Shown here: one piece after another, positions 6,480 to 18,464 of the stretch
How the letters are laid out: every line of letters begins with the position of its first letter
How positions within the stretch are numbered: the stretch's first letter is position 1
NCBI RefSeq assembly: GCF_013001025.1
Contig: NZ_CP053021.1
Location: 4,595,001-4,659,000, forward strand
Direction of reading: 5' to 3'
Origin: Sphingobium yanoikuyae
GTDB taxonomy: Bacteria > Pseudomonadota > Alphaproteobacteria > Sphingomonadales > Sphingomonadaceae
Length of the DNA stretch: 64,000 nucleotides
Position numbers and translations under genes: made by a program
Notes under the pieces: model-generated
The model's database searches: none
What the model was told of the DNA's origin: nothing
Seen by the model: the letters and a program-made list of their open reading frames with translations, nothing else

Positions 6480-8959
6480 GACAGCAGCTCTGCGCCCTCG
6501 ACCTTTTCGGTCTTGCGGACCTGCAGGAAATAGCGCTGGCCGATCGCGTCGGACAAGGCGAGCAGCCGACTTTCGATATCGGTCAGCGCCGCCATGGTCA
6601 GCATGTCGCCGGTCAGCGGCGCCAGCGTCGCCGCCAGCGCGCCGGCCAGCCGCTGCGGTTCCTCCGGCATGCCGTCGCCGCGCAGCGTCGGCAATGCGGC
6701 GACATGCTCGGCAATGCGCTGCGCCTGATAGGCGATCGAGCGGGGATTCTGCGGCTCCAGCGCCACCAGATCGCGCACCGGCGGCAGCGATGGGCCGGTC
6801 AAATAGCGGTTGCGATAGCTGATCTGGCTGTCATGCAGGTCGAGCAGGACGGTCAGGTCGTCGGCCGACGCCCAGTCGCTGCCCAGCAGCAAGGTCAGCC
6901 GGCATCCGGTGATCGCCCGCTCGATCCGCCGCCCCATGTCGTGGAAGCGCCACCCCTCGGTGCGCGCCATATTCTCCGCCGCCAGCCCCGACAGCGCCGA
7001 AATCCGCTCGATCATGCGCGATGCCGCGTCCAGCAGCGTCTCGGTCACCGCCCCGTCGAAGGCGGGCAGGGGCAGGCGCACCAGTCGCCAGAAATCGGTC
7101 GCCAGCCGGTCGCGCAAACCCTCGCCGATATTGGCGACCACGCCCATCAACGCGCGCACGCTGCCGGACTGGCGCGCATCGCCCAGCGCCTGCGCGCACA
7201 GCGCACCGACCGACTGCGCCGCGTTTCCGGTCGCCCCCCACAGCGCCAGCTGTCCCGCCAGCCGCGCCATGGTCGGCGAATCCGACGACGGCCCCATATC
7301 GACCTCGATCGATTCGCCGATGACCGCGCGGATCACCCGCAGCGTCATCTCGGTCCGCTCAATATAGCGGCCCAACCAATAGAGATTGTCCGCCGCCTTG
7401 GTCGGCAGCAGCCCGCCGATCCGCCGGATCGCTGGCGCGCCGCCGTCGCCCAGCAGCGTATCGGGCGGCACAGGCTGGCTGTCGATCACGCACATGTCGG
7501 CCGACATGTCGCCCTCGCCCATCAAGGCGGCACGGATATCGCCATGCGCGGCCAGCCGGGCAAAGGCGCCCGGCATGATCCGCCATTGGCCGAGGCCATC
7601 CCGCGCCACGAACACGCGCAGGGTGAAGGGCAGGGGCATCAGTCGCCCGTCGACGATCGCCGGGGTGGTGGAGAGCTTCACCACTTCCTGCCCGACATAG
7701 TCCATCGGCCGCCGCGCCATCGCTTCCAGCAATGCCCTGCGCTGGTCCGCGTCCAGTGTCGATCCCTGCACCGATCGCGTTGGGCCAAGCCCCGCCGCAT
7801 CCCGGTCGAACGCCGATCCCACCAGCAATTCGTCCAGATGGCCGGTCACATGGCCGCGCTCGCGCTCCTGCCCGCACCACCAGGTGGCGATATTGGGCAG
7901 CAGCAATTCGGTGCCCAGCAGGGCCTTGGCCAGTTGCGGCAGGAAGGCGGCAAAGGCGCGCGCCTCGATCACGCCCGCGCCCGGCCAGTTGCTGACCATC
8001 AGCCCGCCGCGCGCGCAGGCATCATAGAGGTCCGGCACGCCGATCCGCGATTCCCCGTCGAACGCCAGCGGATCGAGGAAGCGGCTGTCCATCCAGCGCC
8101 ACAGCCCGTCGATCCGCTTCAGCCCCTCGATCGTGCGCACGAACAGGCGCCCATCGCTGACGATCAGGTCATCGCCCTCGACCAGCATCAGGCCCAGATA
8201 GCGGGCCAGATGTGCCTGCTCGGCATAGCTCTGGTTGAACCGGCCCGGCGTCAGCAGGCCGATGCGCGGATCGGCGCGCTGGCAATCGACCGCCAGGCCC
8301 CGGCGCAGGTCGGCGAAGAAGGGCGCCAGCCGCCTTGTGTTCATCGCGCCCAGCAGATCGCCGGTCGCGCGCGACAGCGCCAGCCTGTTCTCCAGCGCAT
8401 AGCCGACACCCACGGGCGTGCGCACCCGGTCGGCCAGCACGCGCCATTCGCCATCCGGCCCACGCCCCAGATCGGCGGCATAGAAATGGAGATAATGGCC
8501 ACGCGGCGGCGGCGCCCCGGTCATCACCCGCCAATAATGCGGACTGCCGGTCACCACAGCGGCGGGCAGCTTGCCCTCGCGCACCAGGCTCTGGCCGCTA
8601 TAGATGTCGCTGATCACCCGCTCCAGCAGCTCGGCCCGCTGCATCAGCCCCTGTTCGATCCGGGTCCATTCGCCAGCGCCGATCAGCATCGGGATCGGGC
8701 TCAGCGGCCAGGGCCGCTCCTGCTCGTCACCGGTCAGGCGGAACGCCAGGCCCAGATCCTGCGCCTGCCGCTCGACATTGCCGGCCAGCGTCGCGGGATC
8801 GCCCTGACCCTGTTCCGACAATCGATCCAGCATCGCCCGCCAGCGGGGCGCCATCTCCGCCGGCGCCCCGGCGAACAGGTCGCCGCCCGACGCGCGCGCC
8901 AGATAGTCGCCGGCCCAGCCGGACGCTTCGAGACCCGGCAGGACAGGCGAGTCGGTCAT
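6476..8959 (-). CDS. circularly permuted ATP-grasp / alpha-E fusion protein
   Basis: This 827-residue protein joins two modules that are separate genes in many bacteria. Residues 1 to about 480 match the circularly permuted ATP-grasp type 2 family (COG2308): RVMTGAPPPRGHY, a GRFNQSYAEQAHLARYLG stretch, VSNWPGAGVIE, and VGQEVVKLSTTP. Residues from about 510 match the alpha-E domain (COG2307), starting NLYWLGRYIERTE and including a DSQISYRNRYL motif. The ATP-grasp half should form a peptide-like amide bond using ATP; the alpha-E role is unknown. The gene follows the DUF2126 protein by three bases and overlaps the next transglutaminase by four. The length is what a simple fusion would give. Confidence 0.9.
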   Translation of the reverse strand: MTDSPVLPGLEASGWAGDYLARASGGDLFAGAPAEMAPRWRAMLDRLSEQGQGDPATLAGNVERQAQDLGLAFRLTGDEQERPWPLSPIPMLIGAGEWTRIEQGLMQRAELLERVISDIYSGQSLVREGKLPAAVVTGSPHYWRVMTGAPPPRGHYLHFYAADLGRGPDGEWRVLADRVRTPVGVGYALENRLALSRATGDLLGAMNTRRLAPFFADLRRGLAVDCQRADPRIGLLTPGRFNQSYAEQAHLARYLGLMLVEGDDLIVSDGRLFVRTIEGLKRIDGLWRWMDSRFLDPLAFDGESRIGVPDLYDACARGGLMVSNWPGAGVIEARAFAAFLPQLAKALLGTELLLPNIATWWCGQERERGHVTGHLDELLVGSAFDRDAAGLGPTRSVQGSTLDADQRRALLEAMARRPMDYVGQEVVKLSTTPAIVDGRLMPLPFTLRVFVARDGLGQWRIMPGAFARLAAHGDIRAALMGEGDMSADMCVIDSQPVPPDTLLGDGGAPAIRRIGGLLPTKAADNLYWLGRYIERTEMTLRVIRAVIGESIEVDMGPSSDSPTMARLAGQLALWGATGNAAQSVGALCAQALGDARQSGSVRALMGVVANIGEGLRDRLATDFWRLVRLPLPAFDGAVTETLLDAASRMIERISALSGLAAENMARTEGWRFHDMGRRIERAITGCRLTLLLGSDWASADDLTVLLDLHDSQISYRNRYLTGPSLPPVRDLVALEPQNPRSIAYQAQRIAEHVAALPTLRGDGMPEEPQRLAGALAATLAPLTGDMLTMAALTDIESRLLALSDAIGQRYFLQVRKTEKVEGAELLS

Positions 8960-8962
8960 CGT

Positions 8963-11900
8963 CTAATATTCGGGATGCCTGAACCGAAGGTCCAGCGTCA
9001 TCGGAAATTCGCTCGGGGGTTCGGCAGGCGGCATGTCGACGGGGCCGGGCGTATGGCCATGATCCTGGAACCGCGCCTTGCGCCGCGCCTCCGCCTCATA
9101 GCTGTTGATCGGCACATCGTCATAATTGCGCCCGCCCGGATGGGCGACATGATAGACGCAGCCGCCCAGCGACCGCCCGCTCCAGCTGTCGAAGATATCG
9201 AAGGTCAGCGGCGCATTGGCGGGCAGGTTGGGGTGCAGGCAATTGGCCGGCGCCCACGCCTTGTAGCGCACGCCGCCCACCGCCTCGCCCGGCACGCCGG
9301 TCGGCGTCATCGGCACGCGCCGGCCGTTGCAGCTGACGATATGGCGCCCGGCGACCAGGCCCGACACGCGCACCTGCAACCGTTCGGTCGAACTGTCGAC
9401 ATAGCGCACCGTGCCGCCGATCGCGCCGGTCTCGCCCAGCACGTTCCATGGCTCCAGCGCATGGCTGATTTCCAGCCCGACCCCGCCGGCCTCCACGCTG
9501 CCATGCACCGGGAAGCGGAACTGGCGCTGCGCCTCGAACCAGTTGGGATCGAAATCATAGCCCGCCTGGCGCAGGTCGTTCAGCACTTCCAGGAAATCGG
9601 CCCAGACGAAATGGCCCAGGAAGAAACGATCGTGCAGCGCCGTGCCCCAGCGCACCAGATTGCCCTGCTGCGGCTCGCGCCAGAACCAGGCGGTCAGCGC
9701 GCGCAGCAGCAATTGCTGGGCCAGGCTCATCTGCGGGTCTGGCGGCATCTCGAACCCGCGAAACTCGACAAGGCCAAGGCGCCCGGTCGGGCCATCGGGC
9801 GAGAACAGCTTGTCGATGCAGATTTCGGTGCGATGGGTGTTGCCGGTCACATCGACCAGCAGGTTACGGAACAGCCGGTCGACCAGCCAGGGCGGCGGCA
9901 GCTTGTCCGCGCCGTCGCGCACCGGATTGGGCACCTGCGCCAGCGCGATCTCCAGCTCATACAGGCTGTCGTGCCGCGCCTCGTCGATGCGCGGCGCCTG
10001 GCTGGTCGGGCCGATGAACAGGCCGGAAAACAGATAGGAGAGCGACGGGTGCCGCTGCCAGTAGAGGACGAAGCTCTTGAGCAAGTCCGGCCGGCGGATG
10101 AACGGGCTGTCGTTGACGCTCGCCCCGCCCAGCACCAGATGATTGCCGCCGCCGGTGCCGACCGACCGGCCATCGACCATGAACTTGTCGGCGGTCATCT
10201 TCACCTCGCGGGCATCCTCATAGACGCCCTGGGTGATCGCCACCGTTTCCGCCCAGCTTGTCGCCGGCTGGATATTCACCTCGACCACGCCGGGGTCGGG
10301 CGTCACCTTCAGCACATTGACGCGCGGGTCGGACGGCGGCGCATAGCCCTCGATCCGCACCGGGATGCGCGTCGCTTCGGCCACCTTCTCGACCTGCGCA
10401 ATCAACTCCAGATAATCGTCCAGCGTCTTTACCGGGGGCACGAAGACCGACAGGAAATTGCCGCGCGGCTCGACCGTGACGGCGGTGCGCACCGCCCCTT
10501 CGATGAACACCTGTTCCTGCCGGTCCTGATGCTCGGCCTGCGCCACCTCGGACCGCTCGAACCGCTCGGCCGGAGCTTCCGCCTCAGCGCGATAATCGGC
10601 CAGCGGCTCGCGTGGCTCGCTCGTATCCTGCGGGTGGATATAGGGGAAATCGGACGGCGGCACATAGGGCAGGGTGCCCAGCGGCAGGCGGTATCCCAGC
10701 GCCGAATCCCCCGGCACCGCGAACAGCGCCTTGCGCCGCACCTTCCACACCTCGCTCTGCCAGCGCGGCGCACTCGCCTGCGTCTGCCAGCGCTGGATCG
10801 GCAGCACATAGCCGACCGTCTTGCTAAGGCCGCCCTCGAATGCGCGCACCATCCGGCTGCGCTCCTCGGGATTGTCGAACTTGGGGTCGCCCGGCTCGGT
10901 ATTGGCGGGCAGTTCCGCCTCCTTTACCGACCAGGCCAGCGCATCCTCGAACACCGGCTGGACGAAATCGGTCTCGACCCCCAGCCCTTCCGCCATGGCG
11001 GTCAGGAAGTGGCCGGCATCCTCGGCGGTAATGGTCGTATCGCCCGCCTCGGGCTCGCCCGCGATCAGCCCGGCATCGCGCCAGATCGGCACGCCGTCCG
11101 CCCGCCAGTAGATCGAATAGCCCCAGCGCGGCAGGCTTTCGCCCGGATACCATTTGCCCTGGCCATGATGCAGCAGCGCGCCCGGCGCGAAGCGGTCGCG
11201 CAGCCGCCGGATCAGCCGGTCGGCATAGCCCGCCTTGGTCGGCCCGACCGCATCGCCATTCCATTCGCCCGCCTGTGGATCGTCGACCGCGACGAAGGTC
11301 GGCTCGCCGCCGGTGGTCAGCCGCACGTCCTGTGCGATCAGGTCGGCGTCCACCTGCTCGCCCAGCGCCATCAGCGACGCCCAGCGTCCCTCGGTAAAGG
11401 GCTTGGTGATCCGCACCGCCTCGGCAATGCGGCTGACATTCATCGCAAAATTGAAATCGACCTCGGCCGGCTCGGCCATGCCGCTGATCGGGGCGGCGGA
11501 CCGATAATGGGGCGTGGCGCAGAGCGGGATATGCCCTTCGCCCGCAAACATGCCGCTGGTCGCATCGAGCGCGATCCAGCCGGCGCCGGGCACATAGGCC
11601 TCGGCCCAGGCATGCAGGTCGACCACATCCTGGGTAACGCCCTTGGGCCCCTCGATCGGCTCGACGTCGGCAACCAGCTGGATCGAATAGCCCGACACGA
11701 AGCGCGCGGCAAAGCCGAGGCGTCGCAGCAACTGCACCAGCAGCCAGGCGGAATCGCGGCACGATCCGGTGCCGATGTCCAGCGTCTCCTCGGGCGTCTG
11801 CACCCCCGTTTCCATGCGGATGACATAGCCGATGCGCTGCTGCAGCTTGCTGTTCACATCGACCAGGAAGTCGATCGTCCGTCCCTCGAACGCGGCATGC

Positions 11901-12295
11901 TGCGCGACCAGTTCCTCGAACAACGGCCCCTGCATCTCGACGTCATAATAAGCGGCCAGATCGGTCTCCAGCTGCTCGTCATAGCTGAAGGGGTAATTTT
12001 CCGCATAGGGTTCGACGAAGAAGTCGAACGGGTTGATGATATCCAGATCGGCCAGCAGGTCGACCTCGATACTGAAATGATCGACCGGATCGGGAAAGAC
12101 GATCCGCGCCAGCCAGTTGCCGTGCGGGTCCTGCTGCCAGTTGAGGAAATGGTTCGCCGGCTCGATCTTCAGCGCATAATTGGGGATCTTGGTGCGACTA
12201 TGCGGCGCGGGCCGCAATCTTATCACTTGCGGACCCAGACGGATCGGGCGGCTATAGCGATAGGCGGTCAGGTGGTGCAGCGCGGCCTTGAGCAT
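8963..12295 (-). CDS. large transglutaminase-like protein with DUF2126
   Basis: This protein of about 1110 residues starts with the bacterial transglutaminase N-domain ([16 protein letters not shown]), followed by a transglutaminase core with catalytic Cys in [10 protein letters not shown] near residue 178 and the His in [15 protein letters not shown]. The remaining 800 residues match the DUF2126 region, with TTGGEPTFV, the [13 protein letters not shown] stretch, and HPGGRNYDD near the C-terminus. I chose the ATG at 12295 (MLKAALHH) over the upstream in-frame start at 12364, because the domain begins immediately after it. It is the first gene of the operon that continues into the ATP-grasp/alpha-E, second transglutaminase and membrane genes. 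The specific reaction is not established. Confidence 0.9.
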   Translation of the reverse strand: MLKAALHHLTAYRYSRPIRLGPQVIRLRPAPHSRTKIPNYALKIEPANHFLNWQQDPHGNWLARIVFPDPVDHFSIEVDLLADLDIINPFDFFVEPYAENYPFSYDEQLETDLAAYYDVEMQGPLFEELVAQHAAFEGRTIDFLVDVNSKLQQRIGYVIRMETGVQTPEETLDIGTGSCRDSAWLLVQLLRRLGFAARFVSGYSIQLVADVEPIEGPKGVTQDVVDLHAWAEAYVPGAGWIALDATSGMFAGEGHIPLCATPHYRSAAPISGMAEPAEVDFNFAMNVSRIAEAVRITKPFTEGRWASLMALGEQVDADLIAQDVRLTTGGEPTFVAVDDPQAGEWNGDAVGPTKAGYADRLIRRLRDRFAPGALLHHGQGKWYPGESLPRWGYSIYWRADGVPIWRDAGLIAGEPEAGDTTITAEDAGHFLTAMAEGLGVETDFVQPVFEDALAWSVKEAELPANTEPGDPKFDNPEERSRMVRAFEGGLSKTVGYVLPIQRWQTQASAPRWQSEVWKVRRKALFAVPGDSALGYRLPLGTLPYVPPSDFPYIHPQDTSEPREPLADYRAEAEAPAERFERSEVAQAEHQDRQEQVFIEGAVRTAVTVEPRGNFLSVFVPPVKTLDDYLELIAQVEKVAEATRIPVRIEGYAPPSDPRVNVLKVTPDPGVVEVNIQPATSWAETVAITQGVYEDAREVKMTADKFMVDGRSVGTGGGNHLVLGGASVNDSPFIRRPDLLKSFVLYWQRHPSLSYLFSGLFIGPTSQAPRIDEARHDSLYELEIALAQVPNPVRDGADKLPPPWLVDRLFRNLLVDVTGNTHRTEICIDKLFSPDGPTGRLGLVEFRGFEMPPDPQMSLAQQLLLRALTAWFWREPQQGNLVRWGTALHDRFFLGHFVWADFLEVLNDLRQAGYDFDPNWFEAQRQFRFPVHGSVEAGGVGLEISHALEPWNVLGETGAIGGTVRYVDSSTERLQVRVSGLVAGRHIVSCNGRRVPMTPTGVPGEAVGGVRYKAWAPANCLHPNLPANAPLTFDIFDSWSGRSLGGCVYHVAHPGGRNYDDVPINSYEAEARRKARFQDHGHTPGPVDMPPAEPPSEFPMTLDLRFRHPEY

Positions 12296-12449
12296 GATGC
12301 GATCAGAAACCACGCTTTGCTGCAATGCAATGCGAAACTGTCGCTTGGCCAAAGATTCTCGCAATTTCCGTTCGCGTCAGCCCCGGCCATCCCCTCATAT
12401 ATCGACGTCGCCCCGGCCCCTTCGACAGGCTCAGGGCATGCTTGATCCG

Positions 12450-12510
12450 GGATCCATTCGGCGCTTTCGCGCGGGTGTAACGTCGAATGGATCCTGACTT
12501 CCGTCAGGAT
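12450..12510. repeat. tandem palindromic REP-like hairpins
   Basis: Two stem-loops follow one another. The first has an 11-bp perfect arm, GGATCCATTCG at 12450-12460 pairing with 12484-12494. The second is an 8-bp arm, ATCCTGAC at 12491-12498 pairing with 12503-12510 around TTCC. The first is preceded at 12418-12437 by CCTTCGACAGGCTCAGGGC, a motif I associate with dispersed repeats in sphingomonad genomes. Confidence 0.7.
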
Positions 12511-12558
12511 GACGCAGGTCGTGATTGGCAGGAAGCGACCAAGAGCGGACGTTTCCTA

Positions 12559-12680
12559 CTCCCCTCCCTTCCAGGGAGGGGCCGGGGGTGGGTGCGCCGC
12601 GTAGCGGCGGTCTACGGTCGATAGGGCAGAAGCTCGCTATGCTCGCCACCCACCCCAACCCCTCCCTGGAAGGGAGGGGC
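12559..12680. repeat. long inverted repeat with self-palindromic arms
   Basis: The left arm at 12559-12596 pairs with the right arm at 12644-12680 over roughly 35 bases, leaving about 47 bases between. Each arm is also a hairpin by itself, built on CCCTCCC and GGGAGGG around five bases. Between 12296 and 12745 I see only these repeats and no gene. They lie downstream of the prolyl oligopeptidase gene and upstream of the DUF2126 operon. Confidence 0.8.
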
Positions 12681-12745
12681 TATGTCTTGTTCCCACCAAT
12701 CCCGGCCATTCGGCCCGCACTGAATTTGTCGACGCGGCCTAGCCT

Positions 12746-14842
12746 CTATTTCCCCTCCAGCCTTTGGCTGAAATAGACCATCTGCATCGCCTGCAACCGC
12801 GCGCCCTGTTCGATATCGGCGTCGCCCGAATGACCGCCGGCGGTGTCCTCGTAGAAAAGATAGGACAGGCCATAGTCCTTCAGCCGCGCGGCGAACTTGC
12901 GCGCATGCTGCGGCCCGACCCGATCATCCTTGGTCGTGGTCCAGATATAGGGCGTGGGATAGGCCACCCCCTTGCGGATATTGGCATAGGGCGAGATTTT
13001 TTCGAGGAACGCCTTCTCCTCCGGCACCGACACGCTGCCATATTCGTCGACCCAGGACGCGCCGGCGGCGATCTGCTCGTATCGGATCATGTCGAGCAGC
13101 GGCACCTGGATCACCACTCCGTTCCAGAGGTCAGGATGCTGGTTGAACTCGACCCCCATCAGCAGCCCGCCATTGGACCCGCCATAGATGCCGAATTTCC
13201 TGGGGCTGGACAGTTTGCGGGCAAAGATGTCCTGCGCCACCGCCGCGAAATCATCATAGATGATCTGGCGTTTGGTCTTGAGGCCCGCCTCATGCCAGGC
13301 CGGGCCGAACTCGCCGCCGCCGCGGATATTGGCCAGCACGAAACTATTGCCCCGCTCCAGCCACAGCTTGCCGGTGATCGCGGCATAGCTGGGCGTCATC
13401 GGTACCTCGAAGCCGCCATAGGCGGTCATGATCGTCGGCGTGCTGCCGTCGGGCGTCATCCCCTTCTTGTGGACGATGAAATAGGGAATTTTGGTCCCGT
13501 CGCTCGATCGGGCTTCAAACTGCTCGACCACCAGCCCCGCCGCGTCGAAGCGCGCCGGCATCGCCTTCACCTGCACCGGTTTCGGGTCGGCCGCATCCAT
13601 CGCCCATAATGTCGTCGGCGCCAGGAATCCCGCGACGCTCAGATAGACCTGGTCGCTCTTGTCGGATGCGGCGACCGTGCTGATCGTCGCATTGTCGGGC
13701 AGGTCGACCGGCTGCGCGCTCCATCCCTTTGCCCCGCGTGCATAGACACGCACCCGCCCGCGCACATTGTCGTTGAGGCTCAGCACGACCCGATTCTGCG
13801 TCGCCACCACCCCGTCGATCGACTGGCGCGGCGTCGGCGCGAACAGGATTTCGGGCGTCAGCACGCCGCCATCCTGCAACGCTTTCAGCGCCACGCTCGC
13901 CAGCGCGCCCGCCGGCACGGTCACGCCGCCGCTGGCCCATTCCTCGCTGGTCTGGATCAGCACCTGCCCGTCGACCATGCCCTGCAACTGGCTTTTGGCC
14001 GGCAGCGCCAGCCGCTTCGTCCCCTGCGCCGTCAGCAACCAGGTCTCGTTGCCGAAGAAGGTGACGCCGCGAAACAGGAAGGCCGCCCTGTTGCCCTGTC
14101 CGTCGCTCAGCAGGATCGGCATCGACATCAGCTGGTCTCTCGCCGCGCCACGGAACACTTCCTGCGCCTGATCCAGTGTCTGCCCGCGCTTCAGCGTCTT
14201 GATGACGAAGGGATAGCCCGACTTGGTCAGGTTTTCCGCGCCCCAGTCGCGCGACAGCAGCAGGCTGTCCTTGTCCAGCCACACTGCATTCTGCTTGGCA
14301 TTGGGAATGTCGAACCCGCCCGGCACGAACCTGCCGTCGACCAGGTCGAACTCGCGCAGCCGCACCGCATCCTCGCCACCATCCGACAGCGCCAGCAGCG
14401 CAATCCGCTCCTCGGGGTCGAGGATGGTCGCGCCCTTCCACACCCATTTCTTGCCCTCGGCCCTGGACAGCGCATCCAGGTCCAGCACGGTCGTCCAGCT
14501 CGGCGACGCCGACGCATAATCAGCCTCGGACGTGTATCGCCACACGCCCTGCGGATGGTCGGCATCGCGCCAGAAATTATAGATGCGGCCATGGATCAGC
14601 ATCGGCATCGCGATCCGGTCCTTGGCCGATGCGATCGCCAGCGCATCCTTAAAATAGCCGGCATAGCGCGGATCGCCTTGCAGCGTGGCGACGGTCGCCT
14701 TGTTCTCCGCCTCCACCCACTGCATCGCGCGCGGCCCGGTCCAGTCCTCCAGCCAGACGAACGGATCGTTGGCCGGAGCAGGGGCGGGCGCGCCAGCGCC
14801 GGTCAGCAAGGCAGCAGAAACCATCGTCAAAAACCTCTTCAT
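12746..14842 (-). CDS. prolyl oligopeptidase family serine peptidase
   Basis: The protein has about 698 residues. A signal peptide is likely at the start (MKRFLTMVSAALLTGAGA), so it is probably periplasmic. A seven-bladed propeller domain follows, beginning DPFVWLEDWTGPRAMQWVEAEN, which is the family start. The C-terminal catalytic domain has the nucleophile in YGGSNGGLL near residue 558, an Asp in TTTKDDRVGPQHARKF, and the His in GGHSGDAD near 670. It should cleave short peptides after proline or related residues. The ATG at 14842 was chosen because the signal peptide begins there; longer upstream frames run into the next gene. It lies 20 bases after a small membrane-protein gene and may be cotranscribed with it. 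Confidence 0.9.
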   Translation of the reverse strand: MKRFLTMVSAALLTGAGAPAPAPANDPFVWLEDWTGPRAMQWVEAENKATVATLQGDPRYAGYFKDALAIASAKDRIAMPMLIHGRIYNFWRDADHPQGVWRYTSEADYASASPSWTTVLDLDALSRAEGKKWVWKGATILDPEERIALLALSDGGEDAVRLREFDLVDGRFVPGGFDIPNAKQNAVWLDKDSLLLSRDWGAENLTKSGYPFVIKTLKRGQTLDQAQEVFRGAARDQLMSMPILLSDGQGNRAAFLFRGVTFFGNETWLLTAQGTKRLALPAKSQLQGMVDGQVLIQTSEEWASGGVTVPAGALASVALKALQDGGVLTPEILFAPTPRQSIDGVVATQNRVVLSLNDNVRGRVRVYARGAKGWSAQPVDLPDNATISTVAASDKSDQVYLSVAGFLAPTTLWAMDAADPKPVQVKAMPARFDAAGLVVEQFEARSSDGTKIPYFIVHKKGMTPDGSTPTIMTAYGGFEVPMTPSYAAITGKLWLERGNSFVLANIRGGGEFGPAWHEAGLKTKRQIIYDDFAAVAQDIFARKLSSPRKFGIYGGSNGGLLMGVEFNQHPDLWNGVVIQVPLLDMIRYEQIAAGASWVDEYGSVSVPEEKAFLEKISPYANIRKGVAYPTPYIWTTTKDDRVGPQHARKFAARLKDYGLSYLFYEDTAGGHSGDADIEQGARLQAMQMVYFSQRLEGK

Positions 14843-14862
14843 TGCGCCCCCCTTTGTTGTCC

Positions 14863-15189
14863 TCAATCCCGCGCGAGCTGGCCCTTCAGATAGCGCCGTC
14901 GCAACACCGCCCCCGCCACCAGCAAGGGTAGCGCCGCAGCGCAGGCGATCAGCCCCAGCAGCATCGGCGACCAGCCCATCAGGCTGTGGATGCCAAAGGC
15001 CGACGGCAGGATCAGCAGCAGCGCGCCCAGCGTCAGCAGCCACAGCCCCCAGCGCCGCGGCCGCACCGCCACCATCCGCATCTCGTGCCGCAACGCCTTG
15101 CGTCGAGCCTTCTCGGAATCGGGATGGGGTGGGGCGCTGTTCCGCACGATCGGCCTCTTGCTGGATATCCTTCCAATTATGGTCTCCAT
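14863..15189 (-). CDS. small two-helix membrane protein (hypothetical)
   Basis: About 108 residues from the ATG at 15189. The first 45 are polar and basic (KARRKALRHEMRMV), followed by two hydrophobic segments, about 48-66 (WGLWLLTLGALLLILP) and 73-95, and a basic end (RRRYLKGQLARD). No family is recognised. A shorter product starting at the internal MRMVAV is also possible. It is divergent from the TPP riboswitch and thiC, and sits directly upstream of the prolyl oligopeptidase gene on the same strand. Confidence 0.55.
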   Translation of the reverse strand: METIIGRISSKRPIVRNSAPPHPDSEKARRKALRHEMRMVAVRPRRWGLWLLTLGALLLILPSAFGIHSLMGWSPMLLGLIACAAALPLLVAGAVLRRRYLKGQLARD

Positions 15190-15263
15190 CGCCCCGGCGC
15201 AAGGCGATCGGCTCGCGAAGGGCTTCCCCTGCCGCCGCGCTTGCGCTATCCATTGCCCATATC

Positions 15264-17315
<2,052 letters not shown>

Positions 17316-17322
17316 TCCGGTC

Positions 17323-17351
17323 GCCGGGCGAAGCACAAGGCTTCGCCCGGC
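17323..17351. terminator. bidirectional hairpin between thiC and DUF2726 gene
   Basis: A perfect 12-bp stem, GCCGGGCGAAGC at 17323-17334 pairing with 17340-17351 around ACAAG, lies between the two convergent genes. There is no U-tract in either direction, so it is a stem-loop that could act for both strands rather than a classic intrinsic terminator. Confidence 0.65.
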
Positions 17352-18010
17352 TAGGCTTGGCCAGCGCGGGCCCGTTCCACCAATTTGCGGATCATCGCCC
17401 GGACTTCGGCCGGCGTGTCGCCACTGACCACTTCGAGATAGCCGATTCCGGCGCGACGCAGCGCTTCCCGTTTCACTGCGTCGCGGGCGGCGGTGTTATC
17501 GCTCAAATGATGGTCTTTCCCCTGCATCTCTATCGCATGCAAAGGACGGCAGTCGGCATCGACGATCAACAGGTCGACGCGTTTGGAATTGACCGCCAGA
17601 AAGGCCGCCTCGTTGGAACTGCCCAATATCTCGCCCAGAGAAACCTGACCCATGGCACGCCACCCTGGACTGTCGTCCTCCAACGCCTTGTCCAATACCG
17701 AGAGCAGCCGTCGCTCGCCCTGATTGAGCAGCGGACGCGCCGCAAAATCGGCGGTCATGACGATACGCAACTGTTCGGCGGCAGTCGCTATCGGATCGAT
17801 GGACTTTGGGGTTGGTGCCAGCGGGATGATCTTGCCGCGCCCCGCTCTCCAATCTTGTCGGCCGTTACGCGCACGCCAGCGGGCACGGCGCTCTGTCCGT
17901 TTCCATCCTTCGACCGTACGTTCAACGGCGATCCCGATCCCCGCCCCTACACCCAACACCAAGGCCAGCAACAGCGGCTTGTCGATCAACGCGGTCAGTT
18001 CCGGTGGCAT
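17351..18010 (-). CDS. DUF2726 domain protein with N-terminal membrane anchor
   Basis: The protein has 219 residues. Residues about 10-30 are hydrophobic (KPLLLALVLGVGAGIGIAVE) and should anchor it in the inner membrane. A basic linker with RRARWRARNGRQ follows. From about residue 92 the sequence matches DUF2726, a restriction-endonuclease-like fold: PLLNQGERRLLSVLDKAL, GQVSLGEILG, VDLLIVDADCRPLHAIE and a Lys-containing MQGKDHH. This fold family usually binds or cuts nucleic acid, but no experiment defines the role. It converges on thiC and its stop is at the base of the shared hairpin. Confidence 0.75.
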   Translation of the reverse strand: MPPELTALIDKPLLLALVLGVGAGIGIAVERTVEGWKRTERRARWRARNGRQDWRAGRGKIIPLAPTPKSIDPIATAAEQLRIVMTADFAARPLLNQGERRLLSVLDKALEDDSPGWRAMGQVSLGEILGSSNEAAFLAVNSKRVDLLIVDADCRPLHAIEMQGKDHHLSDNTAARDAVKREALRRAGIGYLEVVSGDTPAEVRAMIRKLVERARAGQA

Positions 18011-18160
18011 GGTGAGAAACTAGCCGGCAGATAGTTACGATCGCGTAAGTGTCGGAGGCGGCGATGGTTCACGAAAACCTTCGGTTGAATGGTCATGCCC
18101 TGACACCCTGGCGCCAATATCCCCTGTCCTACACGGCGATCCTCTGATCTACCCTGGGGA

Positions 18161-18457
18161 ATGACACAGAACCTCCCCGCTCGCCCGCCCGCGCAGCCCG
18201 CGCCGGCGCTCTTCACCCCCGCCCGCTGGACTCCGGCCCGGCAGCGAACCTTCCTGACCGCCCTCTATCAGAGCGGCAGCGTGGCGCAGGCCGCGCGCAT
18301 GGTCGGCATGTCGCCATCCAGCGCGCATCGCCTGCGCCGCCGCCTCGCCGGCACTGCCTTCGACCGGGACTGGAGCAACGCGCTGACGCTCCATGCCCAG
18401 GCGATGGCCGACCCGATCGCCACCCAGCTTCGCCCGCAGACCGCGACGCGGCGCTGA
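18161..18457 (+). CDS. small helix-turn-helix protein (hypothetical)
   Basis: This 98-residue protein has a Pro/Ala-rich start (PARPPAQPAPA) and a helix-turn-helix-like core, FLTALYQSGSVAQAARMVG then MSPSSAHRLRRRL at about residues 32-65. It looks like a small DNA-binding protein of the kind that recognises a site through a single HTH. It stands alone, with no strong ribosome site (GGGGA immediately before the ATG). It is followed by a palindrome-rich intergenic stretch, which it could conceivably bind; that link is inference. Confidence 0.65.
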   Translation: MTQNLPARPPAQPAPALFTPARWTPARQRTFLTALYQSGSVAQAARMVGMSPSSAHRLRRRLAGTAFDRDWSNALTLHAQAMADPIATQLRPQTATRR

Positions 18458-18464
18458 GGCATAT

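Noticed and set aside
6704..12445. Very long open frame (1913 codons) opposite the ATP-grasp and DUF2126 genes
   Set aside because: It runs antisense to two clearly coding genes with motifs. Arg/His/Gln-rich translation without domains is typical of shadow frames in GC-rich DNA.
12559..12680. Insertion-sequence ends
   Set aside because: Arms only 120 bases apart, no transposase between them and no target duplication seen; a REP-like unit explains it better.
17995..18216. Short minus-strand frame between the DUF2726 and HTH genes
   Set aside because: It overlaps both neighbours, has no ribosome site and no recognisable composition.
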